A stretch of 36,396 bases of DNA from Rickettsiales bacterium (GCA_016778745.1 JADHOZ010000004.1:1-36396); one strand, 5' to 3'; counted from the stretch's first letter, positions 1 to 9,579 are shown. The notes: a model not told the origin generated them from the sequence alone. Numbers and translations: made by a program.

Positions 1-1
1 A

Positions 2-1567
2 GCCACTACAATTGCGAAAGAAATTGGTTTTCCAGTAATGGTCAAAGCATCTGCGGGAGGAGGTGGAAAAGGCATGAGAATTGTATGGAAAGAAGAAGAT
101 ATGGAAGAAGCATTTATCTCAACAACGAACGAAGCAAAAAATAGCTTTTTGGATGATAGAATTTTTATTGAAAAATTCATTGAAAATCCTCGTCACATCG
201 AGATTCAAATTATTGCTGACAAACAAGGTAATATAGTATGTTTGGGTGAAAGAGAATGCTCTATTCAAAGAAATAATCAAAAGGTTATTGAGGAAGCCCC
301 GAGCCCTTTCATTGATGAAGAAACGAGGCAAAAAATGTATGAGCAATCAAAAGCTCTAGCAAAAGAAGTTAAGTATTTTTCGGCTGGGACTATCGAATAT
401 ATTATGGATAAGAACAAGAATTTCTATTTCTTAGAAATGAATACCAGATTACAAGTTGAGCATCCAGTCACGGAACTAATCACGGGTGTAGATTTGGTTG
501 AGTTAATGATCAAAGTTGCCAATGGGGATAAATTACCATTCAAACAAGAGGATATTAAGCTTAACGGTTGGGCAATGGAATCAAGGATTTATGCCGAAGA
601 TCCATCGCGTGGCTTCCTACCCTCGTCTGGTAGAATCAATTTGTATATTGAGCCAGAAGCGAGCGAAAATGTACGTGTTGATACTGGTGTTTATGAGGGT
701 GGTGAAGTGAGTATGTTTTACGATGCCATGATTGCCAAATTATGTTCTTATGGTAAAGACAGAAAAGAAGCAATTGAGCATATGAGGCGTGCATTAGAGA
801 GCTACGCAATTGGCGGTGTATCACATAATATCAGCTTCCTCGAAACGATCATGAAAAATGATCGTTTTGTTAAAGGAAACCTTACTACAGGATTTATCAA
901 AGAAGAATTCCCGGCAGGATTTTCTGGTAGTGAGCTAGATTCTCAGGCGGCAGAAGTTTTAATTGCGAGTGCGATGGATGTATTCCTAAAGAACTATGAG
1001 AGAAACTCTCACATGACTGGTCAACTTAGAAATAGAACTAAACAAATTTCAGAAAGATGGGTGGTTATGATAGACAATAAATCATATTTGGTAAATCTAA
1101 TTAGCAGATCTACTCAGGAGACGGTTTTGAGTTGTAACAACAAAAAAATCAGCTTAAGTAGCCCATGGAATAACGGCGAAAAATTATTTAGAGGAAAGGT
1201 AAGTGGTCGTGAAGTAGGGGTGAAAATCAGAGAAAATAACAATACAGGTAGCTATTTAATGCAATATTCTGGTTTAGATGCCTTTGTTAGTGTTTATTCT
1301 CCAAGAACAGCAGAGTTATCTAAATTCATGCCAAAAATAGATAAAAATGCTAAGCCAACAAAATTATCTTCGCCAATTACCGGTAAAATCGTTAGATTCA
1401 AAGTATCCGAAGGTGATGAAGTAAAATCCGGCAGCGAATTAGTGGTGATTGAAGCGATGAAAATGGAAAATTCAATTAGAACCGACCACGATGTAACAAT
1501 TAAATCAATCAAATTCAGTGAAGGCGAGGCTGTAGGAATTGGTCAAGTCATTATTGAATATGCTTAA
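2..1567 (+). CDS. pccA: Propionyl-/acetyl-CoA carboxylase alpha subunit (biotin carboxylase + BCCP), 5'-truncated by the window edge
   Basis: Frame is open from base 2 (ATTIAKEIGFPVMVKASAGGGGKGMR, ATP-grasp glycine-rich loop); FLEMNTRLQVEHPVTE motif; C-terminal biotin-attachment motif EAMKMEN; stop TAA at 1565-1567. Confidence 0.95.
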   Translation, partial: ATTIAKEIGFPVMVKASAGGGGKGMRIVWKEEDMEEAFISTTNEAKNSFLDDRIFIEKFIENPRHIEIQIIADKQGNIVCLGERECSIQRNNQKVIEEAPSPFIDEETRQKMYEQSKALAKEVKYFSAGTIEYIMDKNKNFYFLEMNTRLQVEHPVTELITGVDLVELMIKVANGDKLPFKQEDIKLNGWAMESRIYAEDPSRGFLPSSGRINLYIEPEASENVRVDTGVYEGGEVSMFYDAMIAKLCSYGKDRKEAIEHMRRALESYAIGGVSHNISFLETIMKNDRFVKGNLTTGFIKEEFPAGFSGSELDSQAAEVLIASAMDVFLKNYERNSHMTGQLRNRTKQISERWVVMIDNKSYLVNLISRSTQETVLSCNNKKISLSSPWNNGEKLFRGKVSGREVGVKIRENNNTGSYLMQYSGLDAFVSVYSPRTAELSKFMPKIDKNAKPTKLSSPITGKIVRFKVSEGDEVKSGSELVVIEAMKMENSIRTDHDVTIKSIKFSEGEAVGIGQVIIEYA

Positions 1568-1619
1568 TTTTTAAAGCATAATTACCAATAGTTGTCTTAA
1601 CTAGCTAAGATCCAAATCA

Positions 1620-2270
1620 TCATTCTAAAAGTATTTTTGCGATCTTGCTAGCGGCTAAAGTTGTAAGTGATATAGATAACAAGGTGATAGCAGTTAGTGT
1701 CGTCAGTAGGTTTTCTGTTGGTGAGGTAATTTGGTTAAATGACAATATTAATATCGGAATGATGAGTGGCAACATGATGATAGCGGATATTGGTGCTGAA
1801 TTTTTTATGGTGCAGAGACTACCACTTAAGCAGCTTATAAAATTGATGGTAAGTGCTGTTAATGTGAGGGTGACAATCAAGTTTTTTGGGTCCAGAGTGA
1901 TACCGCTGAGGGCAATAATTGCGGGAGTTGAAATGATGATGGGTAGGTTGTTTATAATAAAAATATTTAGGATTTTGGCGGTGATGTAGGTTTCTAGATT
2001 TTCTATTTTTCGCGAGATTTGCTCTAATGTTCCATCTTCAAAATCCTCATTTAAGAAAGTAGAATTGATAAAAATTGATGATGATACTAGGCAAAATAAG
2101 ATGATTGTAGTAAGGTAGTCTGAGTTATTTTCTTGAATAACGAAGTTTTTAGATAGAATAGTAAAGATGGAAGATAATATAATAAAAAATAGAAAATTGG
2201 TGACTATTCTTGAAATGTTAGTCAGGCTGAGTTTTAGTTCATGTTTTAATATTATCCAAAAAGAGATCAT
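1620..2270 (-). CDS. ccmB: Heme exporter protein CcmB (cytochrome c biogenesis ABC permease)
   Basis: 216 aa, multiple TM segments; CcmB-like 'FLNEDFEDGTLEQI' region after the first TMs; ATGA overlap with upstream manC. Confidence 0.85.
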   Translation of the reverse strand: MISFWIILKHELKLSLTNISRIVTNFLFFIILSSIFTILSKNFVIQENNSDYLTTIILFCLVSSSIFINSTFLNEDFEDGTLEQISRKIENLETYITAKILNIFIINNLPIIISTPAIIALSGITLDPKNLIVTLTLTALTINFISCLSGSLCTIKNSAPISAIIMLPLIIPILILSFNQITSPTENLLTTLTAITLLSISLTTLAASKIAKILLE

Positions 2271-3688
2271 CTTCCGTACATGTCGCTGAAGCGGATTATG
2301 TCATCTTCTCCTAAGTAAGATCCGGTTTGAACCTCTATCACTTCAAGAGGAATCTTCCCTTTATTTTCTAAGCGGTGCTTTTCCCCTATGGGTATATATG
2401 TTGATTGATCTTCGGTGAGAATGAATTCTTTATCATCGCATGTGACATATGCGGTGCCTTTGATTACGATCCAATGCTCTGCTCGGTGATTATGCATTTG
2501 TAAAGATAAGCATGATTGTGGATTGACGGTGATTTTTTTGACTTTGGACCTGCCGGTTAAGTATATTGTTTCAAAGCTACCCCAGGGTCTATGCGTTTTG
2601 GTATGTTGAATGCATTCTTCACGCTTTTCTTCTTTTAGGATATTAAATAGAGTCTTAACATCTTGAGAGGAATTTTTATTGGCTACTAATACTGCATCTC
2701 TCAGAGATATGATGATTAAATCCTTTACACCTATTGTTGTTATCAATTTGTCAGAAGAATGTATGTAGCAATTTTGAGTATTTAGGGCTTTTACGTCTCC
2801 TATTAATGAATTATTATTTTTATCTTTATCGCTGATTTTGTGGATTGAATCCCAGGATCCAACATCCGACCATTTTGCATCCAGAGGTACTATGGCTGCT
2901 TTTTTGGTCTTTTCCATTATGCAATAATCAATGGAGATATTATCGCATTTGTCAAAATACTCTTTGTCTAGCCTGGTGAATTCTAGATCCTTAGTTGCAT
3001 TATTGTAACTGTTGCAACAATCTAGAAATATTGGATTATTATGTTTTTGTAATTCCTCTAGATAGGTAGAGGCTTTGAATAAGAAAATACCACTATTCCA
3101 GAAATATCCATTATCTTTAATGAATTTTTCAGCAGTTTTTACGTCTGGTTTTTCAACAAACTTATCAACGTGATATGCTTCTTTTAAACCTTTTATTTTT
3201 GTTGACTTCTTAATATATCCATATCCTGTTTCTGGGGATTTTGGCACGATTCCAAAAGTGACTAAATGTTCTTTCTTTGCTACTGTCGCTGCTATTTCAA
3301 CTTGTTTTAAAAAAATCGTTTCATTCTCAATAATATGATCTGATGGCATTACAAGCATTAAATCGTCGTTCTTCTCATTGTGTGTAATGATATCAATTGC
3401 TGCGATGGCTATTGCGGGTGCGGTGTTTCTGCCCGACGGCTCTAATATTATTGATTTGGGAGTGATATTAATATTTTTTAGAGATTCAGACACGCTGAAT
3501 CTGTGTTCATTGTTGCATATGGTGATAGGGGTGTGGAATGTTTTATTATTTTGTGTTCTAAGAATTGTTTGTTGGAACAAGGATTTGTCGCCAAAAAAAT
3601 CCGAGAATTGTTTTGGATCCAGTTTTCTCGAAACAGGCCAAAGTCTTGTTCCTGTACCGCCAGAAAGTATGACTGGTGTAATTTTCAT
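2267..3688 (-). CDS. manC: Mannose-1-phosphate guanylyltransferase / mannose-6-phosphate isomerase (bifunctional)
   Basis: N-terminal ILSGGTGTRLWPVSRKLDPKQF nucleotidyltransferase motif; C-terminal cupin RPWGSFETIYLTGRSKVKKITVNPQSCLSLQMHNHRAEHW. Confidence 0.95.
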   Translation of the reverse strand: MKITPVILSGGTGTRLWPVSRKLDPKQFSDFFGDKSLFQQTILRTQNNKTFHTPITICNNEHRFSVSESLKNINITPKSIILEPSGRNTAPAIAIAAIDIITHNEKNDDLMLVMPSDHIIENETIFLKQVEIAATVAKKEHLVTFGIVPKSPETGYGYIKKSTKIKGLKEAYHVDKFVEKPDVKTAEKFIKDNGYFWNSGIFLFKASTYLEELQKHNNPIFLDCCNSYNNATKDLEFTRLDKEYFDKCDNISIDYCIMEKTKKAAIVPLDAKWSDVGSWDSIHKISDKDKNNNSLIGDVKALNTQNCYIHSSDKLITTIGVKDLIIISLRDAVLVANKNSSQDVKTLFNILKEEKREECIQHTKTHRPWGSFETIYLTGRSKVKKITVNPQSCLSLQMHNHRAEHWIVIKGTAYVTCDDKEFILTEDQSTYIPIGEKHRLENKGKIPLEVIEVQTGSYLGEDDIIRFSDMYGR

Positions 3689-3691
3689 AAG

Positions 3692-4291
3692 CTATAATTT
3701 AAAATAATCTATTGCGCCAAAAGATGATATGTTGGTTTTGGCAATTTTTTTTATATTGTTATGTGAAATACCGCCTAAAGCGAATAATTTAGGCGTATTG
3801 TAGGGTAATTTTTTATATTTTAAAGATATTTCTGCCAATTTAGTAATCCCAATTATTTTTGAACTATTATGACTTGTGGTGGGAAAAATTGGTGAGATAA
3901 ATAGCCAATTAATTTTATATTTTGAGTATCTAAGAAGATTGGTAAAATTGTGGCACGAGATACTTAAAATAAAGTCTTTCTTGAAAGATTTTTTGTTAAA
4001 AAATTTGAGTGGAATGTTATCGTTGTCAGAAAAATGTACACCGTTGGCTTTATATTTTTTAGCTAGCGCAATGTCTTTTCCTATTATAATCTTTATTTTT
4101 TTCTTCTTTAATTTTAGAAGGGCTTTTTGAATAAATTGCTCTCTTTTTCTTTTTGGAAGGTCGTACTCTCTAATAATGATTGCAGAAAATCTAGGTAGAT
4201 TGTTGATTGTTTTATCAAAGTTGGTAATTTTTCGTCTATCGCTAAATAATACTGGCATTTCCAGCAATTGATAAATTTTTTTAAAGTTCAT
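3692..4291 (-). CDS. Thiamine phosphate synthase / TenI-like protein (divergent)
   Basis: ThiE/TenI-like motifs 'GKDIALAKKYKANGVHFSDND', 'ISPIFPTTSH', 'ALGGI'. The track ORF starts at 4354 with TTG; the first ATG (MNFKKIYQ) is at 4291. Confidence 0.6.
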   Translation of the reverse strand: MNFKKIYQLLEMPVLFSDRRKITNFDKTINNLPRFSAIIIREYDLPKRKREQFIQKALLKLKKKKIKIIIGKDIALAKKYKANGVHFSDNDNIPLKFFNKKSFKKDFILSISCHNFTNLLRYSKYKINWLFISPIFPTTSHNSSKIIGITKLAEISLKYKKLPYNTPKLFALGGISHNNIKKIAKTNISSFGAIDYFKL

Positions 4292-4946
4292 GACAATTAA
4301 ACATAATTTAGAAGTCTTGCAGTTTAAGATAGAAAAATATTGTAAAATATACAATAAAAAAGCCGCTTTAATAGATTTAGTTGCGGTTTCAAAAAAGCAG
4401 TCAAAAGAAAAAATTTATCAAGCGATTGACTTGGGATGTAAGTGTTTTGGCGAGAACTATATCAAGGAGACAAAAGAAAAGTGGTCACAGATCAGAAAGG
4501 ATCATAAAGTTACATTACATTTTATTGGTCATTTGCAAAGTAATAAAGCTAAAGATGCAGTTGAATTATTTGATGTAATTGAGACGGTTGATAGCAAGAA
4601 GTTAGCTTTAGAAATTTCAAAAGCGGTGAAAAAATTAGAAAAAAATCCGGACATTTTTATTCAAGTAAATATTGGTGAAGAAGAACAAAAAGGTGGTGTC
4701 TATCCAAGCGAAGTGAACGAGTTAGTTAGATATTGTCAAGTAGAATGTCAATTAAATGTTGTTGGATTAATGTGCATACCACCAAGTGACGAAGAGGCTT
4801 CTCCTTACTTCGCGCTTTTATCTGAGATTGCTAAGGAAAATGGTTTGGAGAGGTTATCAATGGGCATGAGTTCGGATTTTGAGCAGGCTATTGCTTGCGG
4901 TACAAGTCAGATTAGGATCGGAACAGCGCTGTTTGGAAGTAGGTGA
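4290..4946 (+). CDS. yggS: YggS/PLPBP family pyridoxal-phosphate homeostasis protein
   Basis: LVAVSKKQSKEKIYQAIDLGCKCFGENYIKE, HFIGHLQSNK, IQVNIGEEEQKGG, MGMSSDFEQAI..G.SQIRIGTALFG are family hallmarks. Confidence 0.93.
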   Translation: MTIKHNLEVLQFKIEKYCKIYNKKAALIDLVAVSKKQSKEKIYQAIDLGCKCFGENYIKETKEKWSQIRKDHKVTLHFIGHLQSNKAKDAVELFDVIETVDSKKLALEISKAVKKLEKNPDIFIQVNIGEEEQKGGVYPSEVNELVRYCQVECQLNVVGLMCIPPSDEEASPYFALLSEIAKENGLERLSMGMSSDFEQAIACGTSQIRIGTALFGSR

Positions 4947-4958
4947 GAAGGGCTAATT

Positions 4959-5035
4959 TGGTGAGCCCGAGAGGATTCGAACCTCTGACCCACAGCTTAG
5001 AAGGCTGTTGCTCTATCCAACTGAGCTACGGACCC
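4959..5035 (-). tRNA. tRNA-Arg (anticodon TCT), with encoded CCA
   Basis: Reverse complement GGGTCCG-TA-GCTC...ACAGC-CTTCTAA-GCTGT...AGAGG-TTCGAAT-CCTCT-CGGGCTC-A-CCA folds as a cloverleaf; 7-nt anticodon loop CTTCTAA. Confidence 0.95.
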
Positions 5036-5218
5036 CAAATTAACGAGGCGTGTATTGTAAAGGCAGTGGATGTGAAAAATCAATAAAAATTTAATGTAGC
5101 GGTAAAATATCTTCAAAAACTTCTGTACAAATTAGTTTGGCAGTTGTAAAAATGTACTCCCATCTAGGGGAATAGTAGGTTCCTCATCTTATATTTTTAA
5201 ATTTCCAAATTTTATTTT

Positions 5219-6652
5219 ATGACTAAAAGCAAAAAGAATAGTTCTGTGACTGTTTCTGGTATCCTCAAGATGGTTAAAGACAATAACGTTGAATTTGTTG
5301 ATTTTCGTTTTTGTGATTATAATGGTAAATGGTTGCATATCAGCCACTGTGCTGACATGGTTGGCGATGAGGCGTTAACAACCGGTGTTGCTTTTGATGG
5401 TTCTTCGGTTGAAGCGTGGAAGGATATTAATGAATCTGATATGGTTTTGAAACCGCAGCTTGATTCTGCTTTTATTGATCCGTTTAACAGCTCTACTACT
5501 TTAGTGTTAATTTGCGACGTTATTGAGCCGCAAACCGATGAAGGTTATGATAGGGATCCAAGAAATACCGCTAAAAAAGCTGAAAAATATTTAAAAGATA
5601 GCGGCATTGGTGATGTTGCCTATTTTGGCCCGGAACCAGAATTCTTTGTATTTGATGATGTTAAGTTCGGTACTAATAATTGTGGCAATTTCTATGAGGT
5701 AAATGGTTCAGAGTTGCCAAAGAATTCTAGCATTTCTATTGAAGGTGGCAATATGGGGCACAGATCCCAGCCTAAAGGATCTTATTTTGATCTATCTCCT
5801 TTAGATAGCGGTCAAGATTTAAGATCTGAGATTGTTGATTCAATGAAGCAGGTTAAGTTGGTGCCAAGTTTGCACCATCATGAAGTTGCTAATGCGCAAC
5901 ATGAAATTGGGTTTGAGTACAGTACGCTTACTCATACTGCGGATAATATTCAAAAATTTAAATATGTTGTGCAAAATGTTGCTGATGCTTACGGAAAAAC
6001 AGCTACTTTTATGCCAAAACCAATTTATCAAGATAATGGTTCTGGTATGCACGTGCATCAATCAATTTGGAAACAAGGTAAAAATCTATTTAGCGGTACT
6101 GATCATGCTAATTTATCTGAACTAGCGCTATATTATATTGGTGGAATTATCAAACATGCTAAAGCCATTAATGCTTTTTCTAATGCCACTACTAATAGTT
6201 ACAAAAGATTAGTTCCAGGTTTTGAAGCTCCTATTATTCTAGCTTATTCAGCTAAAAATAGATCGGCCTCCATTAGAATTCCTCATGTTGCCAATGAAAA
6301 AGCGAGAAGAATCGAGACTCGCTTTCCTGATCCGGCTGGAAATCCTTATTTAACTTGTTCAGCTCTTTTGATGGCAGGTTTGGATGGAATCAAAAATAAA
6401 ATTCACCCAGGTGAGCCAAGAAACCAAAATCTTTATGATTTATCAAGAGAGGAAGTGAAATCTATCCCGCAAGTTGCAAGATCTTTGCGCGAAGCGCTTG
6501 ACGCTTTGGATAAGGATAGGGGATTCTTACTTGAGGGTGGAGTATTTACTAATGATCAAATTGACGCCTATATCGAACTAAAAACTAAAGAAGTTGAGGC
6601 TTATGAACAAACGCCTCATCCTATAGAATTTAGTATGTATTATAGCCGCTAA
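5219..6652 (+). CDS. glnA: Type I glutamine synthetase
   Basis: FDGSSVEAWKDINESDM, NGSGMHVHQS, NRSASIRIPHV; adenylylation-type motif 'NLYDL' retained. Confidence 0.97.
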   Translation: MTKSKKNSSVTVSGILKMVKDNNVEFVDFRFCDYNGKWLHISHCADMVGDEALTTGVAFDGSSVEAWKDINESDMVLKPQLDSAFIDPFNSSTTLVLICDVIEPQTDEGYDRDPRNTAKKAEKYLKDSGIGDVAYFGPEPEFFVFDDVKFGTNNCGNFYEVNGSELPKNSSISIEGGNMGHRSQPKGSYFDLSPLDSGQDLRSEIVDSMKQVKLVPSLHHHEVANAQHEIGFEYSTLTHTADNIQKFKYVVQNVADAYGKTATFMPKPIYQDNGSGMHVHQSIWKQGKNLFSGTDHANLSELALYYIGGIIKHAKAINAFSNATTNSYKRLVPGFEAPIILAYSAKNRSASIRIPHVANEKARRIETRFPDPAGNPYLTCSALLMAGLDGIKNKIHPGEPRNQNLYDLSREEVKSIPQVARSLREALDALDKDRGFLLEGGVFTNDQIDAYIELKTKEVEAYEQTPHPIEFSMYYSR

Positions 6653-6710
6653 TAAATTGTAGCACCACCAACAAACCCGCTCTACACCAATAATAATAAA
6701 CCCAAAGACC

Positions 6711-8210
6711 ATGGTCGCTAAAATTAAAACCTTCGCATTTCGCGGAATTGAAGTTGTAGATGTTGACGTTGAAGTAAAAATCATTTCCGGAGCACCTAAT
6801 TTTAACATTGTTGGATTACCAGATAAAGCTGTTGGAGAGTCGAAAGAAAGAGTCATGGCCGCTATTTGTTCCATTGGTCTTGAATGGCCTTTTCAAAGAA
6901 TTGTAGTTAATTTATCCCCCGCTGATTTGCAAAAAGAAGGTAGTCATTTTGATTTGCCAATCGCCTTGGCAATCTTGATGGAAATGGGCGTTGTGAAGAA
7001 AAAAGATTTAGAAAATTATTGCGCTCTGGGAGAGCTTTCTTTGGATGGTGGTATAAAACCAGTTAGTGGCGTAATTTCTGCAGGTATTGGAGCAAATGAA
7101 AGAAAATGTGGAATAATTTGTCCAAAAGAAAATGGTCCTGAAGCTGCTTGGGCAGGAAATTTAGAAATTATTGCTGTAGATAATTTATTATCTTTACTAA
7201 ATCATGTTAAGGGGTTGCAAATTTTAGAAAGACCAGAAATAGGTGGTGGGGCAGTGGAAGAGGATTATCCAGATTTGGTTGATGTTAAAGGTCAGGATAT
7301 TGCCAAACGAGCTTTGGAAATTGCCGCTGGTGGTAGTCATAATATATTGATGATTGGCCCTCCGGGAACAGGAAAGTCAATGTTGGCCTCAAGATTGCCT
7401 GGAATATTACCAAAAATGACTTTAGAAGAAATATTAGAAGTTAATATGGTGCAAAGTATTAGTGGCAAAATTGTTGGTGGAAAATTATTAACAAAAAGAC
7501 CATTTGTTGAGGTGCATCACTCTTGTTCAATGCCAGCAATGGTTGGGGGAGGGCAAAAAGCAAAACCCGGTGAAGTTTCTCTAGCCCATAATGGTGTATT
7601 ATTTTTAGATGAATTAGCCGAATTTCCACGACAAGTTTTAGATTCGCTGAGACAACCTTTGGAAAATGGTGACATTTCAATTTCCAGAGCAAACTCCCAC
7701 GTCACTTACCCCGCCAGTTTTCAATTAATCGCAGCAATGAACCCATGTAAATGCGGATATTTAGGGGATGCAAAAAAAGAATGCCGAAAAGCACCAGATT
7801 GTGGTATGCAATATAAATCTAAAATTTCTGGACCATTGTTGGATCGTTTCGACTTAGTTGTTTATGTTGGCAATATTGATATGATTTCTCTAAGAAAGTT
7901 AAGGCCAGGAGAATCATCGCAGCTGGTAAAAGAAAGGGTAGAGAATTTACGAAAATTACAATATGACAGATTTACACAACAGCCTTACAAAATTAATGCT
8001 AAGCTTACTGGATCATCTTTAGAAAAATATTGCGAACTACAAGAAGAAGATGAAAAACTTCTAAATGATTTTATTGATAAAATGGGAGTTTCAATGCGTG
8101 GATTAACAAGAATTTTACGAGTTGCGAGGACGATAGCTGATATGGATGGCGAAGAGAAAATAAAGAGAAAGCATTTACTTGAAGCGATGTCTTATCGTAG
8201 GGGGATATAA
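6711..8210 (+). CDS. comM: YifB/ComM family Mg-chelatase-like AAA ATPase
   Basis: MVAKIKTFAFRGIEVVDVDVEV N-terminus, Walker A GPPGTGKSMLASRLPGILP, Zn-like cysteine cluster NPCKCGYLGD..C, C-terminal RGLTRILRVARTIADM. Confidence 0.95.
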   Translation: MVAKIKTFAFRGIEVVDVDVEVKIISGAPNFNIVGLPDKAVGESKERVMAAICSIGLEWPFQRIVVNLSPADLQKEGSHFDLPIALAILMEMGVVKKKDLENYCALGELSLDGGIKPVSGVISAGIGANERKCGIICPKENGPEAAWAGNLEIIAVDNLLSLLNHVKGLQILERPEIGGGAVEEDYPDLVDVKGQDIAKRALEIAAGGSHNILMIGPPGTGKSMLASRLPGILPKMTLEEILEVNMVQSISGKIVGGKLLTKRPFVEVHHSCSMPAMVGGGQKAKPGEVSLAHNGVLFLDELAEFPRQVLDSLRQPLENGDISISRANSHVTYPASFQLIAAMNPCKCGYLGDAKKECRKAPDCGMQYKSKISGPLLDRFDLVVYVGNIDMISLRKLRPGESSQLVKERVENLRKLQYDRFTQQPYKINAKLTGSSLEKYCELQEEDEKLLNDFIDKMGVSMRGLTRILRVARTIADMDGEEKIKRKHLLEAMSYRRGI

Positions 8211-8422
8211 TATCAATTCCCATCTTTTAGATGCGCGATGGAAAAGATAGTTTATATTTTTCATATTTTTGGTAAAAATTATCATAAAGCCTCAGAATTC
8301 TTGATGTAGATCGTTCTTTGCTTCTAGCTTCATTAAAAAATACTTGGTAAGGCGTTATGAGAAATGCGTGTCAATTATTTGATTATCTGGTTCTTAATTT
8401 CTCTAAGGGGTAGTAAATTATA

Positions 8423-9127
8423 TTAAAGTAATCTCACAGAGATGATGCGTGTTACTTTGTCTGGGTCGTTGAGGTGAGGGGCGTGGCCGCAGTTGGGGAA
8501 TTGTTCTAGGGTAAAGTCTTTGATTCTTGCTTGGAAATATTGGGTTTGGTTGGGGTGGACTATCATGTCACCGCTTCCTTGGCAGAAGATTGTTGTGGGG
8601 AAGTCGGTAAAATCTACGTTGAAGCAGGTGAAATTTTTTAGTTCTTCTAGCCAGAATTTTAGGTTTTCTTGGTTTTTATCATTTATGTCTAGGGTTTTGG
8701 TGATTTCTTTGGCGTGTTTGTCATTCATGGCCGTTAGGATGGAAAATTGTTTTAGGGTTTTGGTGGGGGAGGTGGAGAAACTTTGATAGAATTCTTCGTA
8801 GGTTTTTTTTGACATTGCGGTGCTGATTTTTTTGTCTTTTACCATTTGGAAGGGTGGCGCGATTAGGATTAGGGTTTTTGGAGTGATTATTTTCTTTTCG
8901 ATTAGTCGGATCGCTAGTTGGCCCCCCAAACTCCAGCCGATTACCATTTTTGGATTTAGGTTTTGGAATTTTATTTCTTTGAAGAAGTCTTGCGTGTTGT
9001 TGAATTTGGTGTAGTCGAAGTGGATGATTGGGTTTTGGGCAAAAAAAGAGGGGTCAAAATTTTGATTTCTAAAAATTACTTTTAGAGAATCAAATTTTTG
9101 ACCCCATCCCGATAGAGTTAGTATCAT
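8423..9127 (-). CDS. bioH: Alpha/beta hydrolase, BioH-like (pimeloyl-ACP methyl ester esterase family)
   Basis: Nucleophile elbow GWSLGGQLA, late 'GCGHAPHL..DP' (read as NCGHAPHLNDP), N-terminal SGWG oxyanion region. Confidence 0.7.
   Translation of the reverse strand: MILTLSGWGQKFDSLKVIFRNQNFDPSFFAQNPIIHFDYTKFNNTQDFFKEIKFQNLNPKMVIGWSLGGQLAIRLIEKKIITPKTLILIAPPFQMVKDKKISTAMSKKTYEEFYQSFSTSPTKTLKQFSILTAMNDKHAKEITKTLDINDKNQENLKFWLEELKNFTCFNVDFTDFPTTIFCQGSGDMIVHPNQTQYFQARIKDFTLEQFPNCGHAPHLNDPDKVTRIISVRLL
9050..9105. repeat. 56-bp near-perfect palindrome inside bioH
   Basis: GGGGTCAAAATTTTGATTTCTAAAA-ATTAC-TTTTAGAGAATCAAATTTTTGACCCC: ~25-nt arms with one mismatch and one small indel, ~5-nt loop. 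Confidence 0.9.
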
Positions 9128-9397
9128 CTAGTTTGCTTTCTTTGCGGCAAATTTAAAATCACCAAATTTATTTTTAAATTTAGTAAGTCTTTCGTCGTTA
9201 GCATTAACGAAGTTTTGTGCTTTTTCTTGCCATGCTGGGTGGTTTTTTGGATCTACGTCCAAAGTTAAAGTATCACCTTCTTTACCCCAGGTGGTAAGGA
9301 TTTCTATTTTTGAACCATCTGTCAATACAACATTAACTTTATGTTGTTGTGGGTCTACTCCAGAGATAGCACTTTTAGTAGTAGCTGGTTGTGACAT
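9128..9397 (-). CDS. rpmE: 50S ribosomal protein L31 (cysteine-free, alphaproteobacterial type)
   Basis: 'LDVDPKNHPAWQEKAQNFVNANDERLTKFKNKFGDFKF' matches the L31 C-terminal pattern; ATG at 9397 gives MSQPATTKSAISGVDPQQHKV (the track ORF is extended upstream). Confidence 0.75.
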   Translation of the reverse strand: MSQPATTKSAISGVDPQQHKVNVVLTDGSKIEILTTWGKEGDTLTLDVDPKNHPAWQEKAQNFVNANDERLTKFKNKFGDFKFAAKKAN

Positions 9398-9579
9398 TTC
9401 GATAAATAATATTATTAATAAATTGGGGCGCAAACTATAATTGTTTCTTTCTATTTAGTCAATATCTTTGTGATGTGGTAAATTTTTTAAGTTTTTTGCA
9501 TAAAGGTCTTGACACAAATGTAAAAAATTCAAGAATCTGACCCAGCATATTTTTTATAAAAAATTTTCAGTTTGTACCA

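Noticed and set aside
1645-1989. 114-aa plus-strand ORF opposite ccmB
   Set aside because: Antisense to a well-supported CcmB; no recognisable family.
5040-5218. Possible sigma54/NtrC promoter upstream of glnA (TTGGCAGTTGTAAAAATG)
   Set aside because: Lacks the required GC spacing (-24 GG / -12 GC).
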